A stretch of 64,000 nucleotides of DNA from Streptomyces sp. A 4/2 (GTDB lineage Bacteria > Actinomycetota > Actinomycetes > Streptomycetales > Streptomycetaceae), in the NCBI RefSeq assembly GCF_940670765.1, contig NZ_CALNVW010000019.1:62001-126000 (forward strand), in the 5' to 3' direction. A program made the position numbers and the translations under genes. The number at the start of each line of letters is the position of its first letter. Within the stretch, counting starts at the first letter, position 1. Under the pieces are notes generated by a model. It was not told the origin of the DNA, ran no database searches, and saw only the letters and a program-made list of their open reading frames with translations. Of the stretch, positions 44,929 through 56,064 are shown piece by piece.

Positions 44929-45780
44929 ATGTCAGACGAAGCCGGGGACGAATCGCGCGGCGATTTCCCGGGCGATTTTCCGAGCGTGCCGCCGAGCGTC
45001 CCGCCCAACCTCTCCCCGAGCGTCCGGTCGGGCGCTCCGAGTACCTCCCCGAGCGGATCCGGCCACCTCACCGCCGCGGTGATTCCCGCCGCCGGCCGCG
45101 GTGTACGGCTGGGCCCCGGCGCCCCCAAGGCGCTGCGCGCCCTCCACGGGACTCCCATGCTGGTCCACGCCGTCCGGGCGATGGCCGGATCGCGTGCCGT
45201 CACGCTGGTCGTCGTGGTGGCCCCGCCGGACGGCGCCCCCGAGGTCGAGAAGCTGCTCGGCGAACACGGCTGCCCGCCCGGTACGGAGGTCGTCGTCGTA
45301 CCCGGCGGTGACACCCGCCAGGAGTCGGTCCGGCTGGGGATCTCCGTACTGCCCGCGACCGTCTCCACCGTCCTGGTCCACGACGCGGCCCGGCCGCTCG
45401 TCCCGGTGGACACGGTGGACGCGGTGATCGAAGCCGTACGGGACGGGGCGCCCGCGGTCGTTCCCGCCCTGCCGCTCGCCGACACCGTCAAGCAGGTCGA
45501 CCCGCGGCCCGACGGCGCGCCCGAGCCGGTCGTCGCCACCCCGGAGCGGGCCAGGCTCCGCGCCGTACAGACACCGCAGGGCTTCGACCGTGCGCTGCTC
45601 GCCCGCGCGCACGCCACGGTCACGCACGACGTCACCGACGACGCGAGCATGGTCGAACAGTTGGGGGTGCAGGTCGTGGTGGTCCCCGGGCACGAAGAGG
45701 CGTTCAAGGTGACCAGGCCGCTGGACCTGGTCCTGGCCGAGGCGGTTCTCGCCCGTAGGAGGGCCAACGATGGCTACTGA
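44929..45780 (+). CDS. ispD: IspD, 2-C-methyl-D-erythritol 4-phosphate cytidylyltransferase
   Basis: 283 residues from ATG at 44929; the first 40 are a Pro/Ser-rich extension ([16 protein letters not shown]) ahead of the core, which begins [16 protein letters not shown]. It contains the IspD loops [22 protein letters not shown] and [12 protein letters not shown]. It makes CDP-ME from MEP and CTP in the non-mevalonate isoprenoid pathway. The end overlaps ispF by 11 bases. The extension is unusual and its start uncertain. Confidence 0.93.
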   Translation: MSDEAGDESRGDFPGDFPSVPPSVPPNLSPSVRSGAPSTSPSGSGHLTAAVIPAAGRGVRLGPGAPKALRALHGTPMLVHAVRAMAGSRAVTLVVVVAPPDGAPEVEKLLGEHGCPPGTEVVVVPGGDTRQESVRLGISVLPATVSTVLVHDAARPLVPVDTVDAVIEAVRDGAPAVVPALPLADTVKQVDPRPDGAPEPVVATPERARLRAVQTPQGFDRALLARAHATVTHDVTDDASMVEQLGVQVVVVPGHEEAFKVTRPLDLVLAEAVLARRRANDGY

Positions 45781-46288
45781 GCAGTCCGCCGTTCCGACGC
45801 TGCCGCTGGTCGGTATCGGCACCGACATCCACGCCTTCGAGGAGGGCCGTGAGCTGTGGTGTGCCGGTCTCCGCTGGGAGGGGGAGGGCTCCGGCCTCGC
45901 CGGGCACTCCGACGCCGATGTCGTCGCGCACGCCGCCTGCAACGCGCTGTTCTCCGCCGCGGGCCTCGGTGACCTCGGGGCCCACTTCGGCACCGGCCGC
46001 CCCGAGTGGTCCGGTGCCTCCGGGCTGACGCTGCTCACCGAGGCCGCCAGGATCGTCCGCGCCGAGGGCTTCGCCATCGGCAACGTGGCCGTCCAGGTCA
46101 TCGGTCTCCGGCCGAAGATCGGCAAGCGCAGGGAAGAGGCGCAGAAGGTCCTCTCCGGGGCCGTCGGCGCGCCCGTCTCGGTCTCCGCCGCCACCAGCGA
46201 CGGACTCGGGTTCACCGGCCGGGGCGAGGGGCTCGCCGCCGTGGCGACCGCGCTCGTCGTCCGTACGGAACGGCCCCAGGCCGGGTAG
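45770..46288 (+). CDS. ispF: IspF, 2-C-methyl-D-erythritol 2,4-cyclodiphosphate synthase
   Basis: 172 residues. Metal ligands in GTDIHAF (Asp19, His21) and the SDADVVAHA loop (H-S-D-A-D-V) are present, as is the late [14 protein letters not shown]. It cyclises CDP-ME-2P, acting two steps after IspD; coupled by overlapping frames. Its C-terminus runs into a repeated G-G-G-T-A-G-G-C unit. Confidence 0.95.
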   Translation: MATEQSAVPTLPLVGIGTDIHAFEEGRELWCAGLRWEGEGSGLAGHSDADVVAHAACNALFSAAGLGDLGAHFGTGRPEWSGASGLTLLTEAARIVRAEGFAIGNVAVQVIGLRPKIGKRREEAQKVLSGAVGAPVSVSAATSDGLGFTGRGEGLAAVATALVVRTERPQAG

Positions 46289-46375
46289 GCGGTAGGCGCA
46301 ACGGTGTCCCGGGCGGGGTAGGCAACCGTCCGGGTCGGGTAGGCAACCGTCCCGCCCGGGGTAGGCATGGGTCAC
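46281..46375. repeat. CGGGTAGGCAACCGTCC repeat across the ispF stop
   Basis: Copies of a unit (CGGGTAGGC[AACCGTCC]) appear at the ispF stop (GGGTAGGC) and near 46317, 46337 and 46359; the TAG stop is part of the repeat. Confidence 0.8.
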
Positions 46376-46404
46376 ACCCCGCTCACCCCCAGGAGGCCAG
46401 CCCC

Positions 46405-46809
46405 GTGTCTGCCGTACTCAGTGACGAGCTCAAGAAGCTCCTCGACGGTCCCGTATTCGTCAGCATCGCCACCATCCAGCCCGACGGCAGCCCGCAGGTG
46501 TCACCGGTCTGGGTGAAACGGGACGGGAACGACGTCCTGATCTCGACGACCGTGGACCGCCGCAAGGAGAAGAACCTGCGCCGCGACCCGCGGGTGACGG
46601 TGCTGGTGCAGCCCGCCGACAACCCGTACGCGTACGCCGAGATCCGCGGCACCGCGACGCTCACCACCGAGGGCAGCCAGGAGCTGATCGACGAGCTGTC
46701 GCAGAAGTACCAGGGCAAGTCGTACGCGGAGTTCAACCCGGACTCCGCCCACGACGGCCCGCGGGTGGTCGTCCGGATCACCCCGCGCAAGGTCGTGGGC
46801 CGGATCTGA
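46405..46809 (+). CDS. PPOX-class (F420-type) flavin/deazaflavin-binding protein
   Basis: 134 residues from GTG eight bases after AGGAGG. Split-barrel fold: FVSIATIQPDGSPQVSPVWVKRDG, DRRKEKNLRRDPRVTVLV, YAEIRGTATL. Basic residues in the RRKEKNLRRDPR helix suit F420 phosphate binding, as in F420-dependent reductases. Substrate unknown. Confidence 0.87.
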   Translation: MSAVLSDELKKLLDGPVFVSIATIQPDGSPQVSPVWVKRDGNDVLISTTVDRRKEKNLRRDPRVTVLVQPADNPYAYAEIRGTATLTTEGSQELIDELSQKYQGKSYAEFNPDSAHDGPRVVVRITPRKVVGRI

Positions 46810-46956
46810 GCGCTGCCGCCCGGTCGGCGTTCACCCGGCAGCCACCGGGCCGGACGGCCCGCCCGGGGCTGCTCCGCAGCACTGTTGCGTCACACTTCGG
46901 TGCCCCGTGGCCGAAAGGGTCGCGGGGCACTGGTATGGGCCCACTACCCTGGTGGG

Positions 46957-48354
<1,398 letters not shown>

Positions 48355-48423
48355 GCGCCCGGCCGCCATTGGCGGCACACTTTCCTATACGTACGTACTG
48401 AGCAGCAAAGAAACAGGTAGGTC

Positions 48424-49380
48424 ATGGCCGGGAACAGCCAGCGCAGGAACCGCCGCACGTCCAACAAGAAGGGCGCGCAGGTCGGCAGCGGGGGCCAGCG
48501 ACGCCGCGGCCTGGAGGGCAAGGGCCCGACGCCGCCCGCCTCCGAACGCAAGGGACACAAGAAGAACCGGATCGCGGGCGCCCAGGCCCGGCAGGCCGCG
48601 GCCCGCCGTCCGGCGCCCCGCCGCGGCGGCGTCAAGGGCACGTCCGAGATGGTCGTCGGCCGCAACCCGGTCTACGAGGCGCTGCGCGACGGCGTCCCGG
48701 CGGTCACCCTGTACGTGCAGCAGTACATCGACAACGACGAGCGGGTCCGCGAGGCGCTCCAGCTGGCCGGCCAGCGCGGCAACATCAACCTGATGGAGGC
48801 CCCGCGCCCCGAGCTGGACCGGATGACGAACGGCCTGAACCACCAGGGTCTCGTCCTCCAGGTCCCGCCGTACGAGTACGCGCACCCGGAGGACCTCACG
48901 GGCGCCGCGTACGACGCCAACGAGGACCCGCTGATCGTCGCGCTCGACGGGGTCACCGACCCGCGGAACCTGGGCGCGATCGTCCGTTCCGTCTCCGCGT
49001 TCGGCGGTCACGGCGTGGTCGTCCCCGAGCGCCGTGCGGCCGGGATGACGGCGGGTGCCTGGAAGTCGTCGGCGGGCACCGCGGCCCGTACGCCGGTCTC
49101 CCGGGTGACCAACCTGACGCGGGCGCTGGAGGGCTACCAGAAGGCGGGCATCACGGTCGTCGGCCTCGCCGCGGACGGTGAGCACGAGGTCCAGGACCTG
49201 GAGGCGCTGGGCGGCCCGGTCGTCATCGTCATCGGCAGCGAGGGCAAGGGCCTCGGCCGGCTCGTCGGCGAGACCTGCGACTACCGGGTGCGCATTCCGA
49301 TGCCGGGTGGCGCGGAGTCGCTGAACGCGGGCGTCGCGGCGGGCATTGTGCTGTACGAGGCCGCGCGTCGCCGGGCCTGA
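48424..49380 (+). CDS. rlmB: RlmB/TrmH-family 23S rRNA 2'-O-ribose methyltransferase
   Basis: 318 residues. A highly basic N-terminal tail (NSQRRNRRTSNKKGAQ, GHKKNRIAGAQARQ) precedes a SpoU_sub_bind domain and the SPOUT knot motifs DGVTDPRNLGAIVRSVSAFG, VVIVIGSEGKGLGRL and IPMPGGAESLNAGVAAGIVLYEA. It methylates an equivalent of 23S rRNA G2251 (E. coli). Lies 69 bases after cysS, the usual neighbour. Confidence 0.95.
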   Translation: MAGNSQRRNRRTSNKKGAQVGSGGQRRRGLEGKGPTPPASERKGHKKNRIAGAQARQAAARRPAPRRGGVKGTSEMVVGRNPVYEALRDGVPAVTLYVQQYIDNDERVREALQLAGQRGNINLMEAPRPELDRMTNGLNHQGLVLQVPPYEYAHPEDLTGAAYDANEDPLIVALDGVTDPRNLGAIVRSVSAFGGHGVVVPERRAAGMTAGAWKSSAGTAARTPVSRVTNLTRALEGYQKAGITVVGLAADGEHEVQDLEALGGPVVIVIGSEGKGLGRLVGETCDYRVRIPMPGGAESLNAGVAAGIVLYEAARRRA

Positions 49381-49402
49381 CAGCAAGGCTTTCTCTTTTC
49401 CT

Positions 49403-49440
49403 CTGCCGGGCGGTCCCGTATATACGGGACCGCCCGGCAG
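49403..49440. terminator. 38-bp perfect palindrome, rlmB terminator
   Basis: Two 18-bp arms (49403-49420, 49423-49440) and a TA centre make a fully palindromic hairpin 22 bases after rlmB. It follows a T/C-rich tract. Confidence 0.85.
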
Positions 49441-49721
49441 TGCGTTGTGCGGTCACTGCCGGTGCGGTGTGCCAACTCGGTCTGGTACAGGCCAAGTTGG
49501 CGCGTCGCATCGGCAGTCTGCTTTACGCGGCATTCAGCGGCATTCATGAGACTTCGGTGAACTGAAAATGAGCCGCGACTGTGGTGCGGCTGAGTTGTTC
49601 ATTAAAGATCGATTAAACAGAAAGTCATGTTACGGTCGCCTGCTTGCGGGAGAAAATTGCTTCTCCTGACCGTCGTCGCGGGAGATCCCATGAATTCGTT
49701 CGCGCTCGCCCCCTTTCCTGC
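49441..49721. other. AT-rich upstream region of the dehydratase-like gene
   Basis: No gene. Includes an unusually AT-rich stretch (about 49595-49665: CATTAAAGATCGATTAAACAG and nearby), rare for this chromosome and a likely regulatory or promoter site. Confidence 0.5.
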
Positions 49722-50711
49722 ATGAGCACCACAACTCCCGCCAGGATCCTCGTCACCGGCGGCGCCGGGTTCATAGGTTCGGCGTACGTCCGCATGCTGC
49801 TCGGCCCGGACGGCCCGCCCGGCGTCACCGTCACGGTCCTCGACAAGCTCACGTACGCGGGCACCCTGACCAACCTGGCGTCCGTACTCGCCGACCCCCG
49901 CTTCCGTTTCGTGCGCGGCGACATCTGCGACCCCGCGCTCGTCGGCCGGCTCACCGCCGAGCACGACCAGACCGTGCACTTCGCCGCCGAGTCCCCGGCG
50001 GACCGGCCGGCCGAGGACAGCGGGGTGTTCGTGCGGACGAACACCCTCGGCACCCGGACCCTTCTCGATGCCGCCGTGCACCACGGCACCCGCAGGTTCG
50101 TCCATGTCTCCACCGGCGAGGTGTACGGACCGATCGCCGAAGGCTCCTGGACCGAGGACCGGCCGCTCGCGCCCGACTCGCCCTGGTCCGTGTCCAAGGC
50201 GTCGTCCGATCTGCTCGCGCTGGAGTACCACCGCGAACTCGGCCTCGACGTACGGATCACGCGGAGCGCGGGCACCTACGGGCCGCACCAGTTCCCCGAC
50301 AAGGTCATCCCGTTCCGGGTCACCCGGCTCATCGACGGACACCGCGTACCGCCGCCCCGGGACGGCGCGGAGGTCCGCGGCTGGGTCCACGTCGAGGACC
50401 ACTGCCGGGGCATCGAACTCGCCCGCACCGGGGGGCGTCCCGGCCGTACGTACAACATCGGCGGCGGCACCGAACTCTCCGCCAGGGAACTCACCGGTCT
50501 GCTCCTCGAAGCGTGCGGCGCGGGCTGGGAGCGCGTGCGGGGCGCGGGGGAGCGCGAGGGGCGTGGCGGGAGCGGGCCGCGGTACGCCGTCGACTGGCGC
50601 CGGGCCCGCGACGAACTCGGCTACCGGCCGCGCCACGGCCTCGCCGACGGACTGGCCCGCACCGTCGCCTGGTACCGCGCCCGCCGTGACTGGTGGGAGC
50701 CGCTCACCTGA
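49722..50711 (+). CDS. dTDP-glucose 4,6-dehydratase-like SDR, catalytic Tyr and Asp replaced
   Basis: 329 residues from ATG at 49722. Extended SDR with TGGAGFIGSAYVR (NAD site). Overall closest to RmlB (GDICDPALVGRL, TYGPHQFPDKVIPF). But the catalytic Y-x3-K is Trp155-Ser-Val-Ser-Lys159 and the T-D-E triad is Thr131-Gly132-Glu133. The enzyme likely lacks classical dehydratase activity or has another substrate. The stop lies in a 12-bp repeat. Nearby DoxX and nucleotidyltransferase genes give weak context. Confidence 0.8.
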   Translation: MSTTTPARILVTGGAGFIGSAYVRMLLGPDGPPGVTVTVLDKLTYAGTLTNLASVLADPRFRFVRGDICDPALVGRLTAEHDQTVHFAAESPADRPAEDSGVFVRTNTLGTRTLLDAAVHHGTRRFVHVSTGEVYGPIAEGSWTEDRPLAPDSPWSVSKASSDLLALEYHRELGLDVRITRSAGTYGPHQFPDKVIPFRVTRLIDGHRVPPPRDGAEVRGWVHVEDHCRGIELARTGGRPGRTYNIGGGTELSARELTGLLLEACGAGWERVRGAGEREGRGGSGPRYAVDWRRARDELGYRPRHGLADGLARTVAWYRARRDWWEPLT

Positions 50712-50760
50712 CCGCTCACCTGACCGCTCACCGACCGTTCACCCGGCCGCTCACCTGCCC
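50700..50760. repeat. 12-bp CCGCTCACCTGA repeat across the stop
   Basis: CCGCTCACCTGA occurs exactly at 50700-50711 and 50712-50723, with degenerate copies to about 50760. The dehydratase-like stop TGA is in unit 1. Confidence 0.85.
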
Positions 50761-50858
50761 GCTCCGGTGCTCCTTCCCCTACGGATACGGAGTGTTGACG
50801 GGTCGCGGACAGATCCGGCGCGTCAAGGCAGTGTCCTAAGCCTGCGTCACTCGGTTAG

Positions 50859-52436
50859 ATGAGCGTGGACACCAGAACACCCGGGTTCGACAACCTGCCC
50901 GCGCTGAGCATGGTCAAGGTGCCGTGCGATCCCGCACAGGTCGTCGTCAACCACGCCAGCTTCCGGGTGCAGCTCGCACCGAACTCGATCCGCAGGCCCG
51001 CCGGTTCGGGCCTGACGGATACGGCAAGGATGCCCGCGGGCGCACGCGCGCGGCGCAGGGCGCCCGTCGTGTGGAGTGGGAAGTCCGCCCCGGACGACAC
51101 CGGCGCCATCAGACTCCTGCAGGCCGTACGGAACTCCGGCGTCCAGGAGGTCGGTTACGCCTCCGGCCAGGACGCCGGAGCCACCCAGGTCATCCCGCGC
51201 ATCTCGGTCGACGACCCGGGCACCGCGGGCACGGCGCTGCTGCCCCGGATGCGGGAGGCGGTCGGCGCGTACGACGAGCCGGAGCGGTACCGGCGCGAGG
51301 AGTTCGACGGGCCGCACGAGTACGGCGATCACCACGCGTACGGCGAGTTCGACGAGTTCGACGACGACGGCCAGGACGGCACCCGCCGCCACGGCTCCGA
51401 CAACGTCCGGCACGCCTACTACCCCGGCCGCCGGATGAACCTCGGCGTGGTGCTGCTGCCGCTCCGGGTGTTCCTCGGGCTCATCTCGATGTACGCCGGA
51501 ATGGGCAAGCTCTGCGACCCCGTCTACTTCGACGGCGGCGAGCGCGGCTCGATGGTCAAGTGGCTGCACTCGCTGCACCCTTGGGCCCTCGCCGAACCCC
51601 TCCGAGACTTCGCGCTCTCGCATCCGGTGGGCGCCGGGCTCACCATCGCGTTCCTTCAGGTCGTCGTCGGAGTGCTCACCGTCCTGGGGCTCTGGCAGCG
51701 CGTCGCCGCCGTGTTCGGGGCGCTGCTCTCGATCGCGCTCCTGGTGACGGTCACGTGGCGGACCGTACCGGCGTACGACGCACCGGACATCATCTACCTC
51801 GCCGCCTGGTCCCCGCTGATCATCGCCGGAGCGCCCGTCTACTCGGTCGACGGCCGCCTCGCGGGCGAGGCCTGGCGCAAGCTCGGACCGCGCTCCGAAC
51901 TGACCGAACTGCGGCGGCGGGTGCTGCGGCGCGGCACCGTCGTGGCCACCGTGGTGGTGGGGCTGACGCTGCTCATCGGCTCGCTCCTCGGCGGCGCCGT
52001 CCGCTCCGCGCAGGTCGTGACCGTACCGGGCCCGAACACCGATCCCACCAACCGGCTGCCCGGACAGGTGCTGCCGCAGGAGCCCGGCTCGTCCGGCAGC
52101 CCGGCGCAGCAGCGCACGTCGAGGCACCCGTCGCCGTCCGCGAGCGGTGCGGCGAGCCCCTCGGGGAAGTCCTCGGCGCCGGGCACGGTACGGGAGAGCG
52201 CGACCGCGGGCACCGTCGGCGGGCAGCCCAGCCAGACGCAGGGCACCGCGCAACTGCCGCCGTCGCAGCGGCAGCAACAGCAGGCTCCGCCGCCTCCGGC
52301 GACGACCAGCGCGGGCCCGTCGGCCACGGCCGGGACGAGCGGCGGCGGCAGCGGCGGCACGGCGTCCGGCGGCGGGTCCGGGGGCACCTCGGGCGGCGGC
52401 AGCAACAAGAACCCGATCGGCGGCCTTCTCGGCTGA
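50859..52436 (+). CDS. DoxX-family membrane protein with long disordered tails
   Basis: 525 residues. The N-terminal about 185 residues are hydrophilic, with acidic DEFDDDGQDG stretch. The DoxX domain (about 190-310) has four membrane helices (VVLLPLRVFLGLISMYAGMGKL onward); a fifth helix near 365-385 follows. The 130-residue C-terminus is Ser/Gly/Pro/Gln-rich (GGGSGGTASGGGSGGTSGGG). DoxX proteins take part in thiosulfate/quinone or oxidative-stress reactions in some organisms; no such role can be read here. Stop is in a 21-bp duplication. Confidence 0.83.
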   Translation: MSVDTRTPGFDNLPALSMVKVPCDPAQVVVNHASFRVQLAPNSIRRPAGSGLTDTARMPAGARARRRAPVVWSGKSAPDDTGAIRLLQAVRNSGVQEVGYASGQDAGATQVIPRISVDDPGTAGTALLPRMREAVGAYDEPERYRREEFDGPHEYGDHHAYGEFDEFDDDGQDGTRRHGSDNVRHAYYPGRRMNLGVVLLPLRVFLGLISMYAGMGKLCDPVYFDGGERGSMVKWLHSLHPWALAEPLRDFALSHPVGAGLTIAFLQVVVGVLTVLGLWQRVAAVFGALLSIALLVTVTWRTVPAYDAPDIIYLAAWSPLIIAGAPVYSVDGRLAGEAWRKLGPRSELTELRRRVLRRGTVVATVVVGLTLLIGSLLGGAVRSAQVVTVPGPNTDPTNRLPGQVLPQEPGSSGSPAQQRTSRHPSPSASGAASPSGKSSAPGTVRESATAGTVGGQPSQTQGTAQLPPSQRQQQQAPPPPATTSAGPSATAGTSGGGSGGTASGGGSGGTSGGGSNKNPIGGLLG

Positions 52437-52471
52437 CGGCCGTACCGGGGGTGCTGACGGTCGTACCGGGG
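52432..52471. repeat. 19-bp duplication across the DoxX stop
   Basis: GCTGACGGCCGTACCGGGG (52432-52450) is repeated with one change at 52453-52471, period 21; TGA of the gene is within unit 1. Confidence 0.85.
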
Positions 52472-52581
52472 TACCGCGGGACGGATCCGGCCGCCTGATC
52501 CGGTGGGCGTAGGACGCAGGCCCGAGGCGGCCGGGACGCCGGACCGAGGCGCTCCGGCGGGGACGCGGGTGAGATGGGGGA

Positions 52582-53043
52582 ATGAGCGATTCCTCGTCCC
52601 TTCCCGAGTCTCATCCCGAGCCCCGTCCCGAGCCCCGTCCCGAGTCCCTCACCGATTCCCTCGATGGAGCGGTGCGTGACCGCCTGTACCGGGAGAAGCA
52701 CGTCTGGCTGTGCACCGTGCGTCCGGACGGGTCCACCCATGTGACGCCCGTCTGGTTCGTCTTCCTGAAGGACAGCTGGTGGATCGGTGCGGACGGAGCG
52801 TCGGTCAAGGTCCGCAACATCGAGGCGTTCCCGCGGGTGTCCCTGGCGCTGGAGGACGGCCGGCTTCCCGTCGTGGCCGAGGGGGAGGCGGTGGTGCACC
52901 GCGGCCGGTTCCCGGAGCGGATCCTGGATGCCTTCGCCGCGAAGTACGCCTGGGACGCCTCCACCCCGTACCGGCCGGACGGGGAGCGGGTACTGCTCGA
53001 AGTCCCGGTCCGGCGCTGGCTGTTGGCCGGTGCGGCCCAGTGA
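52582..53043 (+). CDS. pyridoxamine 5'-phosphate oxidase/PPOX-like protein
   Basis: 153 residues. After an N-terminal PEPRPEPRPES repeat the split-barrel domain begins (VRDRLYREKHVWLCTVRPDGSTHVTPVWFVF). Flavin or F420 binding is expected; basic contacts such as SVKVRNIEAFPRV support F420/FMN. Substrate unknown. Convergent with the nucleotidyltransferase, 18 bases apart. Confidence 0.83.
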   Translation: MSDSSSLPESHPEPRPEPRPESLTDSLDGAVRDRLYREKHVWLCTVRPDGSTHVTPVWFVFLKDSWWIGADGASVKVRNIEAFPRVSLALEDGRLPVVAEGEAVVHRGRFPERILDAFAAKYAWDASTPYRPDGERVLLEVPVRRWLLAGAAQ

Positions 53044-53061
53044 CCGCCGGGCGTGGTCCGG

Positions 53062-53808
53062 TCAGGACCGGCCGAGTTCCCTGGCTGCCTCGGTGAGGTC
53101 CTTGGCGGTGTCGATGGCCCGCCAGTACGCCCCGTGCGGCAGCGGATACCCGGCCAGCTTGCGCTCGCGGGCGAGCCGCGGGAAGGTGGTCCGCTCGTGG
53201 TCGCCGCGGTCCGGCAGCAGCGCCCTGAAGGCCGCGGAGAAGACGTACACCCCGGCGTTGATGAGATACGGCGAGGGCGGCGCCTCGATGAAGTCGAGGA
53301 CCTGCCCGAACTCGTTCGTCTCGACGGCGCCCCACGGGATGCGGGGGCGGGCGAGGGCCAGGGTGGCGGTGGCGTCGCGTTCGGCGTGGAAGGCGGCCAT
53401 CTCGCGCAGCGAGAAGCGCGTCCAGATGTCACCGTTCGTCGCGTACCAGGGGCGGTCGGGGTGCGGGAGATGCCCTGCGGCGTACTTGAGACCGCCGCCG
53501 CGGCCCAGCGGTTCGGACTCGACGACCGTCGTGACCCGGAGGGGCAGGGTGCTGGACTCCAGCCATTCCTGGAGCACTTCGGCGAGATGGCCGCAGGAGA
53601 TGACCGCGTCGGTCACGCCCTCGGCGGCCAGCCAGGCCAGTTGATGGCCGATGATCGGCGTCCCGGTGCCCGGGATCTCGACCATCGGCTTGGGGCGGTC
53701 GTCGGTGTACGGGCGCAGCCGGGAACCCTGGCCGCCCGCCAGGATCACGGCCTGGGTGGGCAGTGCGGACGCAGGCGCATGCGCATGCGGTTCAGCGGTC
53801 GTCGTCAT
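53062..53808 (-). CDS. sugar-1-phosphate nucleotidyltransferase-like protein
   Basis: 248 residues from ATG at 53808 (GTG at 53817 possible). NTP_transferase signature AVILAGGQGSRLRPYTDDRPKPMVEI, with GRGGGLKYAAGHL and NGDIWTRF loops. Members activate sugar 1-phosphates to NDP-sugars. Substrate unknown. The degenerate RmlB-like gene 2.3 kb away would be a natural partner, but linkage is weak. Confidence 0.87.
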   Translation of the reverse strand: MTTTAEPHAHAPASALPTQAVILAGGQGSRLRPYTDDRPKPMVEIPGTGTPIIGHQLAWLAAEGVTDAVISCGHLAEVLQEWLESSTLPLRVTTVVESEPLGRGGGLKYAAGHLPHPDRPWYATNGDIWTRFSLREMAAFHAERDATATLALARPRIPWGAVETNEFGQVLDFIEAPPSPYLINAGVYVFSAAFRALLPDRGDHERTTFPRLARERKLAGYPLPHGAYWRAIDTAKDLTEAARELGRS

Positions 53809-53905
53809 GAGGCGCACCCTAGACCGGCCTGCACATGGGAGCGGCCCCGACGCCCACGCCGGTGGCGCGCGGCAGCCCCTCCCTCACGGACCGGTGTCCG
53901 ACGGG

Positions 53906-54319
53906 TCAGCGCTGGTGGGCCACCCCGGAGGCGAAGGACGTGTCGCAGACCGGGCGGGAGTACGCCTGGGCGCGCGCCGGCCCGTAGTGCTCGACCGCGG
54001 CGCGGCCCAGCGAGCGGGCGATCGACATGCAGTGGCTCGCCAGCGAAGGGCGGTTCTCGACCTCGCGCTGGAGGTGCGTGAGGGCGACGCCGGGGTTCTT
54101 CTCCTGGAGTTCGGTCAGGAGCTGGTCGCGCAGAACGTCCTGCGGGGTGCGGGTCTTGGCGCGTACCGACACTTCCTTGGAGGAAGCGGTCAGCATCTGC
54201 GAGTCGTTGGAGGTGCCTGCCCACGGGACGCGGGTGACCGCGAGCGTCCCGGAGAGAACCAGGACGACGGGCAGGACGAGTGCGAGAGTTCGGCCGATTC
54301 GGCGGGCTGTGTGGGTCAC
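53906..54319 (-). CDS. small secreted/membrane-anchored protein
   Basis: 137 residues from GTG at 54319. A basic then hydrophobic N-terminus (ARRIGRTLALVLPVVLVLSGTLAV) works as export signal or anchor. The extracellular part is helical (PQDVLRDQLLTELQEKNPGVALTHLQ) with two Cys residues (SHCMSI, PVCDTS), possibly a disulfide. It lies upstream of msiK in the same direction in Streptomyces. Function unknown. Confidence 0.75.
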   Translation of the reverse strand: MTHTARRIGRTLALVLPVVLVLSGTLAVTRVPWAGTSNDSQMLTASSKEVSVRAKTRTPQDVLRDQLLTELQEKNPGVALTHLQREVENRPSLASHCMSIARSLGRAAVEHYGPARAQAYSRPVCDTSFASGVAHQR

Positions 54320-54457
54320 GCAGCGAGCGTAGCGGTCGGTGATGAATCGGAGACATTCAGTCACTCTTGTGGGGGATGGTTCGAGTCCGCTTTTCGAATC
54401 GGGCGTTGACCCGCCTCCGGCGAAATGCCCGTTCCGGTGGGGTATTTGTCGACAACG

Positions 54458-54503
54458 CACTGCGGCCCCGCACCTCCGGGAAGGGAGGTGCGGGGCCGCA
54501 GTG
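54458..54503. terminator. 20-bp perfect hairpin after msiK
   Basis: Arms 54458-54477 and 54484-54503 pair fully around a GGGAAG loop, just downstream of the msiK stop on the minus strand. Confidence 0.85.
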
Positions 54504-54514
54504 AGGCGGGAGCG

Positions 54515-55648
<1,134 letters not shown>

Positions 55649-55829
55649 GAGCGTGTGCTCCTTCACCGGCAGGAACGTGCCGGACGATCCGAGTAAAGGT
55701 GAGTGGTGTAGTCCACATAGGTGAACTGAAACGAGACGGTACCTGGCCGTTTGCGGTATGTCAGTAGTTCCGGGCCGGGGAAATTTTCGACTTGGTCACG
55801 TCCGCGGTCCGGTTAGAATGCTGCGACGC

Positions 55830-55903
55830 GCCTCCTTAGCTCAGCTGGCCAGAGCAACGCACTTGTAATGCGTAGGTCATCGGTTCGAATCCGATAGGGG
55901 GCT
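55830..55903 (+). tRNA. tRNA-Thr (anticodon TGT)
   Basis: 74 bases with all four arms: acceptor GCCTCCT/AGGGGGC, D-arm GCTC, anticodon stem ACGCA/TGCGT around CTTGTAA (anticodon 55864-55866), T-loop GGTTCGAATCC. Discriminator base T. CCA is not encoded. Confidence 0.97.
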
Positions 55904-55909
55904 CCGGAG

Positions 55910-55942
55910 AGGGCCAGGTCACGTAGTCCGTGACCTGGCCCT
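55910..55942 (+). terminator. tRNA terminator
   Basis: 14-bp perfect stem (55910-55923 with 55929-55942), loop TAGTC, then TTCTTG, directly after tRNA-Thr. Confidence 0.85.
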
Positions 55943-56064
55943 TCTTGTGCATGGGGGGGGATTCGTGGTGGGTTCAGGGCCTGCGGGGATCCCTGGCTCC
56001 GGTCCGGCAGGTACTGCAAGTGGTGTCGCGATCACCGTGAATCACCGCCGCGGGGGGACCTGGG

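Noticed and set aside
54373-54405. tRNA T-loop-like GGTTCGAGTCC
   Set aside because: No acceptor, D or anticodon arm around it; also not an obvious att copy of the tRNA-Thr 3' end.
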